From contig JASNYI010000003.1 of assembly GCA_048500275.1 (NCBI GenBank), positions 1,364,001 through 1,428,000 of the forward strand: 64,000 bases of DNA. Reading direction: 5' to 3'. This stretch comes from UBA5066 sp048500275 (GTDB lineage Bacteria > Acidobacteriota > Thermoanaerobaculia > UBA5066). The translations under genes were made by a program, and so were the position numbers. The notes below the pieces were generated by a model. That model saw only the letters and a list, made by a program, of their open reading frames with translations, was not told the origin of the DNA and ran no database searches. Shown one piece after another: positions 8,811 through 16,983 of the stretch; the stretch's first letter is position 1; each line of letters starts with the position of its first letter.

Positions 8811-9222
8811 GCCGGGCGTCCTCCACCTCGAGGCGGCGGCGAAGCTCGGCACGAAGTGGGACGCGCTCGTGGTGGACGAGGCGCAGGGAGGGAGGAAGGA
8901 CGAACGGACGGAGCACGACGGCGATCGCCGTCCTCGGCCGGCTGACGGGCGCGCCGGAGGGGGTGCGGCCGCGCGTGTCGCCCTGGGCGGTGCCGGGCGA
9001 GGAGCCGAGGGTCGTCCGCTGGAAGGACGCGGCCGAGGAACACGCGAAGGCGGGCGAGCTGCTCGCAGCTCCTCCTGAAGGAGGGGGTCGGGCTCGAGGC
9101 CGGCGTCGTCCTCCTCCTCGACGTGGACGGGAGCGAGTGGGCGATGAAGCCCCGCAACCTCTACGTCGCGGCCTCCCGCGCGCGGCTGCGGCTGCACGTC
9201 TTCGCGAGGAACGGGGTGGAGC
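8811..9222 (+). pseudogene. UvrD-like helicase remnant, copy B (two internal deletions)
   Basis: This stretch aligns with copy A at the DNA level. It starts at the Walker B region (LEAAAKLGTKWDALVVDEAQ), loses about 150 bases after DEAQ, resumes at STTAIA, keeps the same frameshift as copy A at GAGCTGCTCGCAGCTCC, loses another block between GGGCTCGAG and GCCGGCGTCGTC, and ends in the motif VI tail NLYVAASRARLRLHVFARNG. The tail stops abruptly at VEL where the neighbouring ATPase gene's stop codon begins (9,223). It is non-coding debris of a duplication and cannot make a helicase. Confidence 0.83.
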
Positions 9223-10578
9223 TCAACCTCCTGCCCTGAAGTACCGACGTCTGGGGTCCTTCGGCCCCGTGCCGATCTCCCGCACCAGGCCCCGTTCCAC
9301 GAGCTTCGCGAGGCGCTTGCGGGTGGTGCGCGGCGTGAGGCCGACGGCCTCTGCGATCTCGCGGGTCGCGCGGCCCTCTCCGCCCTCGAGCAGCGCGAGA
9401 ATGGCGCCGTCGGGCGTGTCGACCTCCGCCGGCCCGACCGATGCGGTGTAGAGGGTGACGCGGAGGCGCATGCCGATCTCTTCCCAGATCGGCGGCGCCA
9501 ACCCGGCGCTCCGGCAGGCGGCGATCATGCGCTGGACGCCGCTTCCCCACTGCTCGACGAGGCCGAGCTCGTGGAGGACGCGGCCGATGACCCGGTTGCG
9601 GAGCTTCGAGATGCCGAAGGGAAGGTCGTCGAGGGTGAGCCCGAACGGCAGAAGGCCGGGGTTCTCGACCTCGACGCGATCGTCGAATATCGAGAGCCGG
9701 ATCGGCGCGCCCTGCTGCGCATAGTCCGCATGAGCCACCGCGTTCACGATCGCCTCGCGGACGGCGACCGGCGGCAGGCTCCAGCTGTCCTGCCGTCGGA
9801 CCCGGCCGATCGTCACGCCGCGCCGGGCATGCTTCTCGACGAACGCCACGGCCTCCTCGATCGCTCGCACCAGCGGCGTTCTCAGCTCGGTGTGATCGAC
9901 GATGGTCGTCTTGTCGGTCCCCGAGAAGCGCCCCGCCTGGACCCAGGCATCCGGGAATCTGGCGAGGCGATCCCGGCCGAAGAGGAGCAGGCCCCCCACC
10001 GTCGGCACTTTGCGACCCTGGTGGGTCGCGACGAGGCGCAGGGTTTCGAGATCGCGGCGCGACAGGGCGCGGACGGGGGCGAACAGCTCGGAAGCAGCTC
10101 GGAAGTCCAGGGCTTCCGAGTCGAGGTCCGGCACGGGTTGCTCGTCGAACGCTTCGCCTCGCGCGAAACGCCGCATCTCGGCGATGAGCGCCGCATCGGC
10201 CTGACGATTGGTGGACCCGACGCGAACGTAGGTGCCGCGTTCGATCCCCTTGCGCGCGAGGAAATGAGGCCTCGACGGGCTCGGGTAGACCTGGACCGAG
10301 AGCACGTGGGTGCGACGGTAGCTCAGCACCTCGAGGTCGGGCAGAACCCGGGGCGTGATGGCGTCGCTGATCATGCTGGAGACGCGCTCCTCGAGGGCCA
10401 GCGGGTCGGCCACGCCGCGAACGCGTCGGGTTCCGTCTTCGACGCCGAGCAGGATCGACCCGCCTCCCGTGTTGGCGAAGGCCACCACGGTGCGCAGCAG
10501 CCCTTCCGGCGAGGAGAGGTCTCGCTTGAACTCCAGCGTCTTCCCCTCGGTGCGACGGAGGATGTCGACCAGGTCCAT
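9223..10578 (-). CDS. AlbA_2 (Schlafen-type) ATP-binding protein with winged helix
   Basis: 451 residues with three modules. Residues 1-130 form the AlbA_2/Schlafen-AlbA domain (TLEFKRDLSS, VVAFANTGGGSILLGVEDG, and a GTYVRVGSTN end). Residues about 230-380 are a GHKL-type ATPase with the N box REAIVNAVAHADY (274-286), DDRVEVENPGLLP (299-311) and QWGSGVQRM (343-351). The last 65 residues are a winged-helix domain (TREIAEAVGLTPRTTRKRLA). Such proteins are annotated as predicted transcriptional regulators or RNA-binding ATPases and are frequent in defence islands. The gene is intact and sits exactly between helicase remnants B and C. A promoter probably lies in 10,579-10,640. Confidence 0.88.
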   Translation of the reverse strand: MDLVDILRRTEGKTLEFKRDLSSPEGLLRTVVAFANTGGGSILLGVEDGTRRVRGVADPLALEERVSSMISDAITPRVLPDLEVLSYRRTHVLSVQVYPSPSRPHFLARKGIERGTYVRVGSTNRQADAALIAEMRRFARGEAFDEQPVPDLDSEALDFRAASELFAPVRALSRRDLETLRLVATHQGRKVPTVGGLLLFGRDRLARFPDAWVQAGRFSGTDKTTIVDHTELRTPLVRAIEEAVAFVEKHARRGVTIGRVRRQDSWSLPPVAVREAIVNAVAHADYAQQGAPIRLSIFDDRVEVENPGLLPFGLTLDDLPFGISKLRNRVIGRVLHELGLVEQWGSGVQRMIAACRSAGLAPPIWEEIGMRLRVTLYTASVGPAEVDTPDGAILALLEGGEGRATREIAEAVGLTPRTTRKRLAKLVERGLVREIGTGPKDPRRRYFRAGG

Positions 10579-10643
10579 TACTCGGAATTCTACTCGGAAG
10601 CAGGACGGAAGGCCCGGCTTCCGAGTCGGCGACGCCGCGGGAG

Positions 10644-10787
10644 GTCCTCCCCCTCGACGTGGACGGGAGCGAGTGGGCGATGAAGCCCCGCAACCTCTAC
10701 GTCGTGGCCTCCCGCGCGCGGCTGAGGCTGCACGTCTTCGCGAGGAACGGGGAGGAGCTGCCGGGGAGGGGCTACGCGACCTTGTAG
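10644..10787 (+). pseudogene. UvrD-like helicase 3' remnant, copy C
   Basis: Forty-seven codons and a stop that repeat the tail of copy A: LDVDGSEWAMKPRNLYVVAS, ARLRLHVFARNG, then EELPGRGYATL and TAG. Several substitutions separate it from copy A, so it is not a recent perfect duplicate. It runs directly into a second copy of the hicB 3' end, showing that the duplicated block spanned both converging genes. Confidence 0.83.
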
Positions 10788-10864
10788 ATCGCCGGCCGGA
10801 ACAGGGGAGGAGGAGCGGGCTTCCCTTCTGCCCGCGCCGCCTCGAGCCCGAGGGCCTCGGCCTT
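10772..10864 (-). pseudogene. hicB 3' fragment (duplicate)
   Basis: Thirty codons plus stop, KAEALGLEAARAEGKPAPPP continuing LFRPAIYKVA, nearly identical to the end of the intact HicB at 8,135-8,353. The rest of hicB and all of hicA are absent; unrelated sequence begins at about 10,865. It overlaps the end of helicase remnant C in the same tail-to-tail way as the intact pair. Confidence 0.85.
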
Positions 10865-10890
10865 GTTCCGGGATTCGTCGCCCAGGGAAG

Positions 10891-11310
10891 CTATGCGTCT
10901 GATCGCGGCCACTCGCCGCGGAGGACCTTCTCCAGGAGCTTCAGGACATCGAGCAGTTTCGTCGCCTGCCCCCTGTAGTAGCAGTCCATCTCGGAGTCAC
11001 TCCTCCGGAAGGCATCCTCTTCAGCCTTCTGGGCGTTCGAGATCATCTGTCCGACCCCGCGGGCGAGGACGCGAACCTCGTCCTCCGTCATGGCCCTGTA
11101 CGGGAAGCCCGGCCCGGGATGAACCCTCTTCGAGAAGAGAGGGGGTTCTCCGAACATCTCCTCGACGAGGAGGTGAATCGGACGTGCCGGTTCCCAAAGA
11201 GACATCTCTTCGAACCCGGAGACGATCTCCCGCATCTTCCGAGTCACCTCGGACTCCTGCTCTTCTCTTGTCCACGAGGGGTTCATAGGGTCGTCCGTGC
11301 GGCCTGGCAT
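10891..11310 (-). CDS. Hypothetical protein, 139 residues
   Basis: I do not recognise the family. The protein is acidic and helical, without signal peptide or membrane segment: TREEQESEVTRKMREIVSGF, then PIHLLVEEMFGEPPLFSKRV, and a C-terminal helix pair containing DCYYRGQATKLLDVLKLLEK. I chose the ATG at 11,310 because a GAGG lies five bases upstream; a GTG two codons earlier is possible but would bury that site. It is cargo between helicase remnants C and D and reads in the same direction as the other cargo genes. The base composition is a little lower in GC than the flanking core genes, which fits acquisition. Confidence 0.6.
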   Translation of the reverse strand: MPGRTDDPMNPSWTREEQESEVTRKMREIVSGFEEMSLWEPARPIHLLVEEMFGEPPLFSKRVHPGPGFPYRAMTEDEVRVLARGVGQMISNAQKAEEDAFRRSDSEMDCYYRGQATKLLDVLKLLEKVLRGEWPRSDA

Positions 11311-11457
11311 AGGCACCTCGGGCAGAAGGTAGATTCGGCAACGGACATCTGGTGTCCGCCTGGGAAGCTCCCTCCGTCTCTCAGGCGGGGCAGGTTCGAC
11401 GGCGATCCTCCGGAACGCGGCCCGGAGCCGACGCGGGGCCGACTCCGCCGGCGCGGT

Positions 11458-12024
11458 TCACCTCTCCCGTCCCCCTGCGAGCCGCTCCTGTACGAGCCGT
11501 TGAAGGTCTTCCTCCGAGACATCGAGGGGCCACAGGACGTCAGCAGCTTTGCGAACCAGGCGGCGGCTCTTCTCCTGAGCCTCCCGGACACGGGGCAGGA
11601 GACCGGCCCGCTCCAGCCGGTCTTCCGAGTACTGGACGGGGAGCCTGAGAAGGGTCAGGAAGTCGGGATCGAGCGGCAGCTCTATCTCGCTCCTGAATGC
11701 CGCCTGCCAGACGCACTTCCCCCATGCGGTTCCCACGTAGAGCCGATCGTCGCGGACCTCGACGAGAAGGGGGTCTCCTGCGGGAATTCCCTTCGGGAGG
11801 TTCGCCGCCAGCCTCACGAAGAGGAGCGTCGGCACGCGAACCTCCCCCGCCCAGTTCCCCTCCGTCGGGATCGAGACGGCCCCGCCGACGAACGCGACCT
11901 TCAGCGCATGGCCTTCCATCGAGACGACCGCGGGCGAGTCGAAGTCCTTCTTCCTGACGATCCTTCGAAGGGGCTTCAGCGCCTCGATGAGGTCCTTCCG
12001 GGCGGCACGAACAGGACAGCTCAC
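11458..12024 (-). CDS. Hypothetical protein, possible sliding-clamp-like domain
   Basis: 188 residues from a GTG at 12,024 that has GGAGG seven bases upstream; the open frame continues further upstream, but that part only mirrors helicase remnant D. Residues 8-110 have the alternating pattern of one DnaN-type clamp domain: RKDLIEALKPLRRIVRKKDF, AVVSMEGHALKVAFVGGAVS, GEVRVPTLLFVRLAANLP, and LLVEVRDDRLYVGTAWGK. A full beta clamp needs three such domains, so this would be a stand-alone domain. The C-terminal 70 residues are charged and helical. No partner gene is adjacent. The clamp likeness is my reading of the pattern, not a verified match. Confidence 0.55.
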   Translation of the reverse strand: MSCPVRAARKDLIEALKPLRRIVRKKDFDSPAVVSMEGHALKVAFVGGAVSIPTEGNWAGEVRVPTLLFVRLAANLPKGIPAGDPLLVEVRDDRLYVGTAWGKCVWQAAFRSEIELPLDPDFLTLLRLPVQYSEDRLERAGLLPRVREAQEKSRRLVRKAADVLWPLDVSEEDLQRLVQERLAGGRER

Positions 12025-12105
12025 GACGGCACCTCCATCTCCGGGTCGGGTCTTCCGCCAGTCTGCACGCTCTTCCCGGCCAGGTGGAGTCGCACCGCGG
12101 GAGAC

Positions 12106-12180
12106 GTCGCGGCGTCGCGCGCGCGGCTGCGCCTGCACGTCTTCGCGAGGAACGGGTTGGAGCTGCCGGGGCGGAGGTAG
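12106..12180 (+). pseudogene. UvrD-like helicase 3' remnant, copy D
   Basis: The shortest copy: VAASRARLRLHVFARNGLEL followed by PGRR and TAG, 25 codons corresponding to motif VI and the extreme C-terminus of copy A. Sequence on its left (12,030-12,105) is unrelated to the helicase. It marks the right edge of the cassette patchwork. Confidence 0.8.
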
Positions 12181-12217
12181 GGGGAAGCGGTGGAGCCGCT
12201 GACAGACTGATCTGCGG

Positions 12218-12310
12218 ATGGTTCGCGTCGCCCTCGACCGGTCTCGCGTCGCCGAGTTCTGCCGCAGGTGGGGCGTCTCGGAGCTGGCCGTCTTCGGGTC
12301 GGCCGAGACG
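12218..12310 (+). pseudogene. Nucleotidyltransferase (MNT) N-terminal fragment
   Basis: About 30 codons, VALDRSRVAEFCRRWGVSEL then AVFGSA, give the start of a minimal nucleotidyltransferase of the MntA antitoxin type, where FGS begins the GSxxxxxxxxDxD active site. The aspartates and the rest of the protein are missing, because the frame passes into unrelated sequence after FGSA. No HEPN partner is seen. The fragment is what remains of an MNT or HEPN/MNT toxin-antitoxin gene. Confidence 0.6.
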
Positions 12311-12386
12311 GTCTATGCGGCGCGAGGACGGCGCGACCGACTCGGAAGGACTCGGAGGGCGAGGGCTTCCGAGTCGACGTCGGGGG

Positions 12387-13271
<885 letters not shown>

Positions 13272-13279
13272 CGGTCGCC

Positions 13280-13639
13280 CTACCGGCTGAACCCCGCCGC
13301 GGGCTCCATGACGACCGGGTTGAAGGGCGCGAGGGCCGCCTTCACCTCGTCGCTCGGGGAGCCGTAGAGGGTGAGCCGGGTCGGCGCGAGGACGTCGAAG
13401 AAGCGGGCCGCGTACCTGCTGCCGAAGGCGGCGCCGTGAACGAGCGCCGCGGCGGAGTCGGCGTAGCGCTCCCAGAGGTGGCAGGTGCGGCCGTCGGCCG
13501 AGAGGCTCCACTCGTAGTCGAGCGTACCCGGCTCGTTCGCCTCGGTGGCGGCGGCCATCTCGGCCATCAGCGCGCGGAAGTCCTCATCGCGACCCTCGCG
13601 GACCTGCATCTCCAGCATCCAGCAGACGTGGGTGTTCAT
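13280..13639 (-). CDS. Putative quinol monooxygenase (ABM domain)
   Basis: 119 residues forming one antibiotic-biosynthesis-monooxygenase (ferredoxin-like) domain: CWMLEMQVREGRDEDFRALM, ATEANEPGTLDYEWSLSADG, CHLWERYADSAAALVHGAAF. Proteins of this size act as cofactor-free oxygenases on quinols, often with pirin or quercetinase-like partners, which fits the pirin gene directly downstream. The ATG has a GGGGG-type ribosome site upstream. The substrate is unknown. Confidence 0.85.
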   Translation of the reverse strand: MNTHVCWMLEMQVREGRDEDFRALMAEMAAATEANEPGTLDYEWSLSADGRTCHLWERYADSAAALVHGAAFGSRYAARFFDVLAPTRLTLYGSPSDEVKAALAPFNPVVMEPAAGFSR

Positions 13640-13847
13640 GATCGCCCCCTTTGACCGGAGGCTAACCGCGGCGCCCCCCGGGGGGCAACGGGGCGGAGAG
13701 GGGGGTTCACGTCGCCGCGCGAAGGAGGCGCGGCTCGGGGCATCTCTCGACGACGGCCGGGAAAGACCTCACCAGATCATTGCACTCATGGGTTTCCAGG
13801 AGGAGCGGACGGCGGGGCGGAGCCTGCCGGCCCCGCCCCGCGGCGCG

Positions 13848-14279
13848 TCACGCCTCGAGGTGGAGGTCGACGATCGGGGGCGGCTTCAGGGCGCTGATGA
13901 GCGGCGCGCAGAGGCCGACGAGGAAGAGGGTGAAGGCGGCGCCCGCGACGGCGGCGAGGCCGAGCAGGACGGGGAACCGGGCGAGCATGAGGCGGTCGTG
14001 GTTGTTCACGGTGGCGACGAGGTGCTCGGCCGTGAAGGGGGTCTCCGCGCCGCCCTTCTTCAGGACGAGCTGCTGCTGCTCGAGGACCTTCGTGAGGGGC
14101 TCTCCGCCGACGTAGAGCTGGACGCGGTCCGCGACCTCGACGAACGGCGGCGCGTAGGCCGACGGGGTCCAGGGGTCTTCGACGGGCTGCTGCCAGAGGT
14201 GCAGCACGCCGTAGCACGCGGCCCCGCAGACGAGCAGGCCGAACAGGATGGCGAACGAACGGAAATGGTTCTTCTTCAA
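13848..14279 (-). CDS. Small membrane protein, function unknown
   Basis: 143 residues starting at a TTG preceded by GGGGAGG at good spacing. Residues 9-28 (FAILFGLLVCGAACYGVLHL) and about 106-130 (LLGLAAVAGAAFTLFLVGLC) are two membrane helices flanking an approximately 75-residue loop that contains VEVADRVQLYVGGEPLTKVL. No conserved domain is recognised. It stands alone between the monooxygenase and the peptidoglycan-binding gene. The 207-base gap on its right side in transcription (13,640-13,847) has no gene, only a GC-rich inverted repeat near 13,811-13,840 that could end transcription. Confidence 0.65.
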   Translation of the reverse strand: MKKNHFRSFAILFGLLVCGAACYGVLHLWQQPVEDPWTPSAYAPPFVEVADRVQLYVGGEPLTKVLEQQQLVLKKGGAETPFTAEHLVATVNNHDRLMLARFPVLLGLAAVAGAAFTLFLVGLCAPLISALKPPPIVDLHLEA

Positions 14280-14431
14280 ATGGCGCCTCCCCAGTTTGTC
14301 CGGCTCGGCCGGAGGGAGGGGCCTGCTCGCTTCGGTGCCGGGGTGAGCCGGCGAGACCGTCGGCGGCCGCGGCGGGCAGGGCCGCCGGAGATGCTGCGGG
14401 AGGGTCCGGCGGCCCTTCTATTCTAGGCCCG

Positions 14432-15187
14432 TCAGGCGCCGACGACCTCGACGAGCTTCGTCTGCGTCTTCGGCCCGGGGATGCCGTCCACCTTCAGGCC
14501 GTGCTTCCCCTGGAAGGCGAGGACGGCGTTGCGGGTGGGCGTGTCGAACTTGTCGTGGATGGGCCCGGCGTAGTACGCGAGGTACTTGAGGCGGGCCTGG
14601 ACGCCGGTGAGCCAGGCGGCCGGCGGGAGGCCCTGCGGCGGAGGGCCGGGCTTCGGAGGCGGCGGCGTGGCCGAGGAGGGAGGGGGGGTCGCCGAGGAGG
14701 GCGGCGGCGTGCCGGGCTTCGGGCCGGAGGGGGGCGCGGGGGTGGAGGGCGGCGGAGGAGGAGGCGTCACAGAAGGGATCCGGACGGCCTGCCGGCCGTC
14801 GGAGACGCCCGGCCAGGTGTTCCTCTTCACGTTCCACCCCGCGATCTCCTCTCCCGACTCGGCGGTGACGCTCCCACCCGACATGGAGAGAAGGAGGAAA
14901 GAACCGGGGCCGTCGTCGATGGCCGCGATCGGACCGAAGCTCCTCGCGCCGATCTTCCACCAGTTCCCGGGCCCGGCCGACGTCCCGCCGAAACGGATCT
15001 CGGGGGAGCTCTCGTGGGCGCGCACGAAGTCGACGTCCACCCCTTCCGGCGATTCGAACCCGGGCTCGAGGAGGACCTGGTACATCGAGTCCTTGGGGTT
15101 GTCGACGTGGGCCTTCATCGAAACGAGGACCCATACGCGATGGGAACGGGAACGGTTCATCAGCTTGGTGGCGATGAGACTGCCCAT
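14432..15187 (-). CDS. Peptidoglycan-binding domain protein with Pro-rich linker
   Basis: 251 residues. The ATG at 15,187 has GGAGG five bases upstream. Residues 1-125 form a beta-rich domain I cannot name (RVWVLVSMKAHVDNPKDSMY, EIRFGGTSAGPGNWWKIGAR). A linker of prolines with PPSSATPP and GPKPGTPP repeats covers about 140-190. The C-terminal 60 residues are a PG_binding_1 domain (AGPIHDKFDTPTRNAVLAFQ, GLKVDGIPGPKTQTKLVEVV). No signal peptide is visible, so the protein may be exported by another route, or the domain may serve in a contractile or effector context. It is divergent from the decayed moxR gene, with 64 bases between their starts. Confidence 0.78.
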   Translation of the reverse strand: MGSLIATKLMNRSRSHRVWVLVSMKAHVDNPKDSMYQVLLEPGFESPEGVDVDFVRAHESSPEIRFGGTSAGPGNWWKIGARSFGPIAAIDDGPGSFLLLSMSGGSVTAESGEEIAGWNVKRNTWPGVSDGRQAVRIPSVTPPPPPPSTPAPPSGPKPGTPPPSSATPPPSSATPPPPKPGPPPQGLPPAAWLTGVQARLKYLAYYAGPIHDKFDTPTRNAVLAFQGKHGLKVDGIPGPKTQTKLVEVVGA

Positions 15188-15251
15188 GACGACCTCCGTC
15201 TGAAAAACCGCGAAATCTAGCACCCGGCGCTCCTGCCGCACAGCCCCCCGG

Positions 15252-16081
15252 ATGCCAGCACCCAGTTTCCTTCGCACGCTCGGCCTCGCCGGGTGGGACG
15301 GGTTCGACCCGGTGGTCCTCGCCGCGGTGGCTGCCGAGGCGCCGCTCCTCCTCGTGGGGCCGCACGGCTCGGCGAAGACGATGGTCCTCAACCGCCTCGC
15401 CGAGGCGCTGGGCCTCGAGCACCGCCACTACAACGCGTCGCTCCTGTCGTTCGACGACCTGGTCGGCTTCCCGGTGCCCGAGTGGGGCCGGGTCGTCAAC
15501 CTGCAGACGCCGGCTTCGGTGTGGGAGGCCGAGTCGGTCCTCGTGGACGAGGTGTCGCGCTGCCGGCCCGAGGTGCAGAACAAGCCCTTCCCGCTGGTGC
15601 ACGAGCGGGTGCTGCAGGGGATGCCGCTGCCGAAGCTGCGGCACCGCTGGGGCGCGGAGGGGGCGCGGGGCGAGGCGGCGCGGCTCGTGGCGGCGGCGCG
15701 CGGGGCGCTCGAGGAGCCGGCCCCGGGCGAGGAGGCGGTCGCCACCGAATACGGGATGCTCCCCGCGGCGCACCGCTCGTCCTGGGCCGCGACCGGGATG
15801 GCCGACGGCTCGGCGCGTGCCTCCTCCACGCGAAGCACGAGTTGCGGATGGAGGAGCTGGAGGCGGCGTTCGCGCAGCTGGGGATTCCCGACCAGGCGGG
15901 CGTCTTCACCGCCGCGTCGCCCGACGTGGAGCCCGAGGCCCGCTTCGGCTACCCGCTCGCCCTCGCCCTCCCCGCGAGGCGCTCGGGACACCTCTGCCTG
16001 CCCCGGAGGGCGGTCTACCCCGCCCTCGTCCCGAAAGAGTCGCTGTTCCTGGTGTTCCCGGAGGAAGGAGGCCCGTCGTGA
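15252..16081 (+). pseudogene. MoxR-type AAA ATPase, decayed (internal deletion and frameshift)
   Basis: The first 135 codons are a clean MoxR start: Walker A VGPHGSAKTMVLNRLAEALG near residue 35, LSFDDLVGFPVPEWGRVVNL, and Walker B VLVDEVSRCRPEVQNKPF, ending at PKLRHRW. The sensor and lid regions that should follow are missing; a short alanine-rich piece leads to a frame change near 15,830. The other frame then gives the tail KHELRMEELEAAFAQLGIPD to a stop at 16,079-16,081, possibly the end of a second gene fused by deletion. The result cannot be an active ATPase. It is followed by two further shortened genes with coupled starts. Confidence 0.7.
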
Positions 16082-16434
16082 ACGAACCCCTCGCCCTTCG
16101 CCTCCTGAACGCGCTTCCCGCCGGAGCCTGCGAGTTGACGGCGCTCCTCGGGCTGCTGCGAATCGAGGAGAGCCGCGACGTGCCGCCGGCGGCCGTGACC
16201 TGCGAGCGGCGCCCGGTGCTGAAGCTCAACCCCGACTTCGTCGCTTCGCACTGCGCGAGCGACGGCTACCTCGGCCCGCCGAAAGCCGCGATGACGGAGC
16301 GGATCCGGAAGGCCCGGCTCGACGTCCGCGTCCTCCTGACGCCGAGCGGCCTGCGGCCCGACCTCGCGGGCGTCGCGTCCCGGCTCGTCCCTCTTCCCGA
16401 GCTCTCGTCGTCGCCCCGAAGGAGGTCCGCATGA
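16078..16434 (+). pseudogene. DUF2201/VWA-like metallopeptidase, middle deleted
   Basis: A 118-codon frame starting at a GTG that overlaps the previous stop by four bases. Its start (ALRLLNALPAGACELTALLG ... VLKLNPDFVASHCASDGYLG) is the N-terminal part of DUF2201 putative metallopeptidases, which normally continue into an HExxH region and a VWA-like end. Here the text jumps from SDGYLG to ERIRKARLDVRVLLTPSGLR, resembling the VWA-like end, so the HExxH block is gone. Normal length is three to four times greater. MoxR/DUF2201 pairs are a common arrangement, which supports the identities of both fragments. Confidence 0.55.
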
Positions 16435-16983
16435 CCCGCACCGTGATCGACCGTCCCGGGAGCGGCCTCGGGCTTCCCTTCGCCGAGGCCGTCTGCGCTG
16501 GCCACCCCGACCGGCTCTGCGATTCCATCGCCGACGGCGTCGTCGAGCTCGCGACGGGGCGCGACCCGGAGGCGCTCGTGGGCGTGGAGGTGACCGTTCA
16601 CCGGAGCGTCGTCTTCGTGGACGGCCGCATCGCCGCGGGCGACGGACCCGACTGCGCCGTGACCGAGGCCGAGGTGGCCGAGGTGGTGCGGGAGGCCTAC
16701 CGGCGGGCCGGCTACCGCGATACACCCGGCGGGCCGTCGAGCCCGGCCGGCTGCGTCTTCGGGCCGGCGCCGGAGGAGGTGGAGACGCGGTTCGACCTCT
16801 GCCTCGGGCCGCTCGGCGACAACGGGCTCTCGGGAAGGAAGCTCGTCGCCGAGGCGTACGGAACTGCCGTGCCGGTGGGCGGCGGGACGGGGCGGAGGAG
16901 GCGACGGTGTGGGTCGTCTTCCGCCCCGGAGACGAGGAGCCGCGCTGGGTGGAGGAGAGGGTCGTGGGGGGGCGGGTGTCTCA
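16431..16983 (+). pseudogene. Divergent metK paralogue, internally deleted and frameshifted
   Basis: The ATG at 16,431 has GGAGG six bases upstream. The first 95 codons match a SAM synthetase start (FAEAVCAGHPDRLCDSIADG, VTVHRSVVFVDGRI). The central catalytic part is missing. The frame resumes at LGPLGDNGLSGRKLVAEAYG, a motif that differs from the DAGVTGRK form in the true MetK at 21,991, so this was a separate divergent type, not a recent duplicate. After AVPVGGG a frameshift leads to ATVWVVFRPGDEEPRWVEER and the coding text ends where the converging ATPase gene begins. It is not functional; the intact metK lies 5 kb to the right. Confidence 0.75.

Noticed and set aside
14640..14790. Repeats that look like a short tandem array
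   Set aside because: They encode the proline-rich linker (PPSSATPP) of the peptidoglycan-binding protein; no CRISPR-like spacing.
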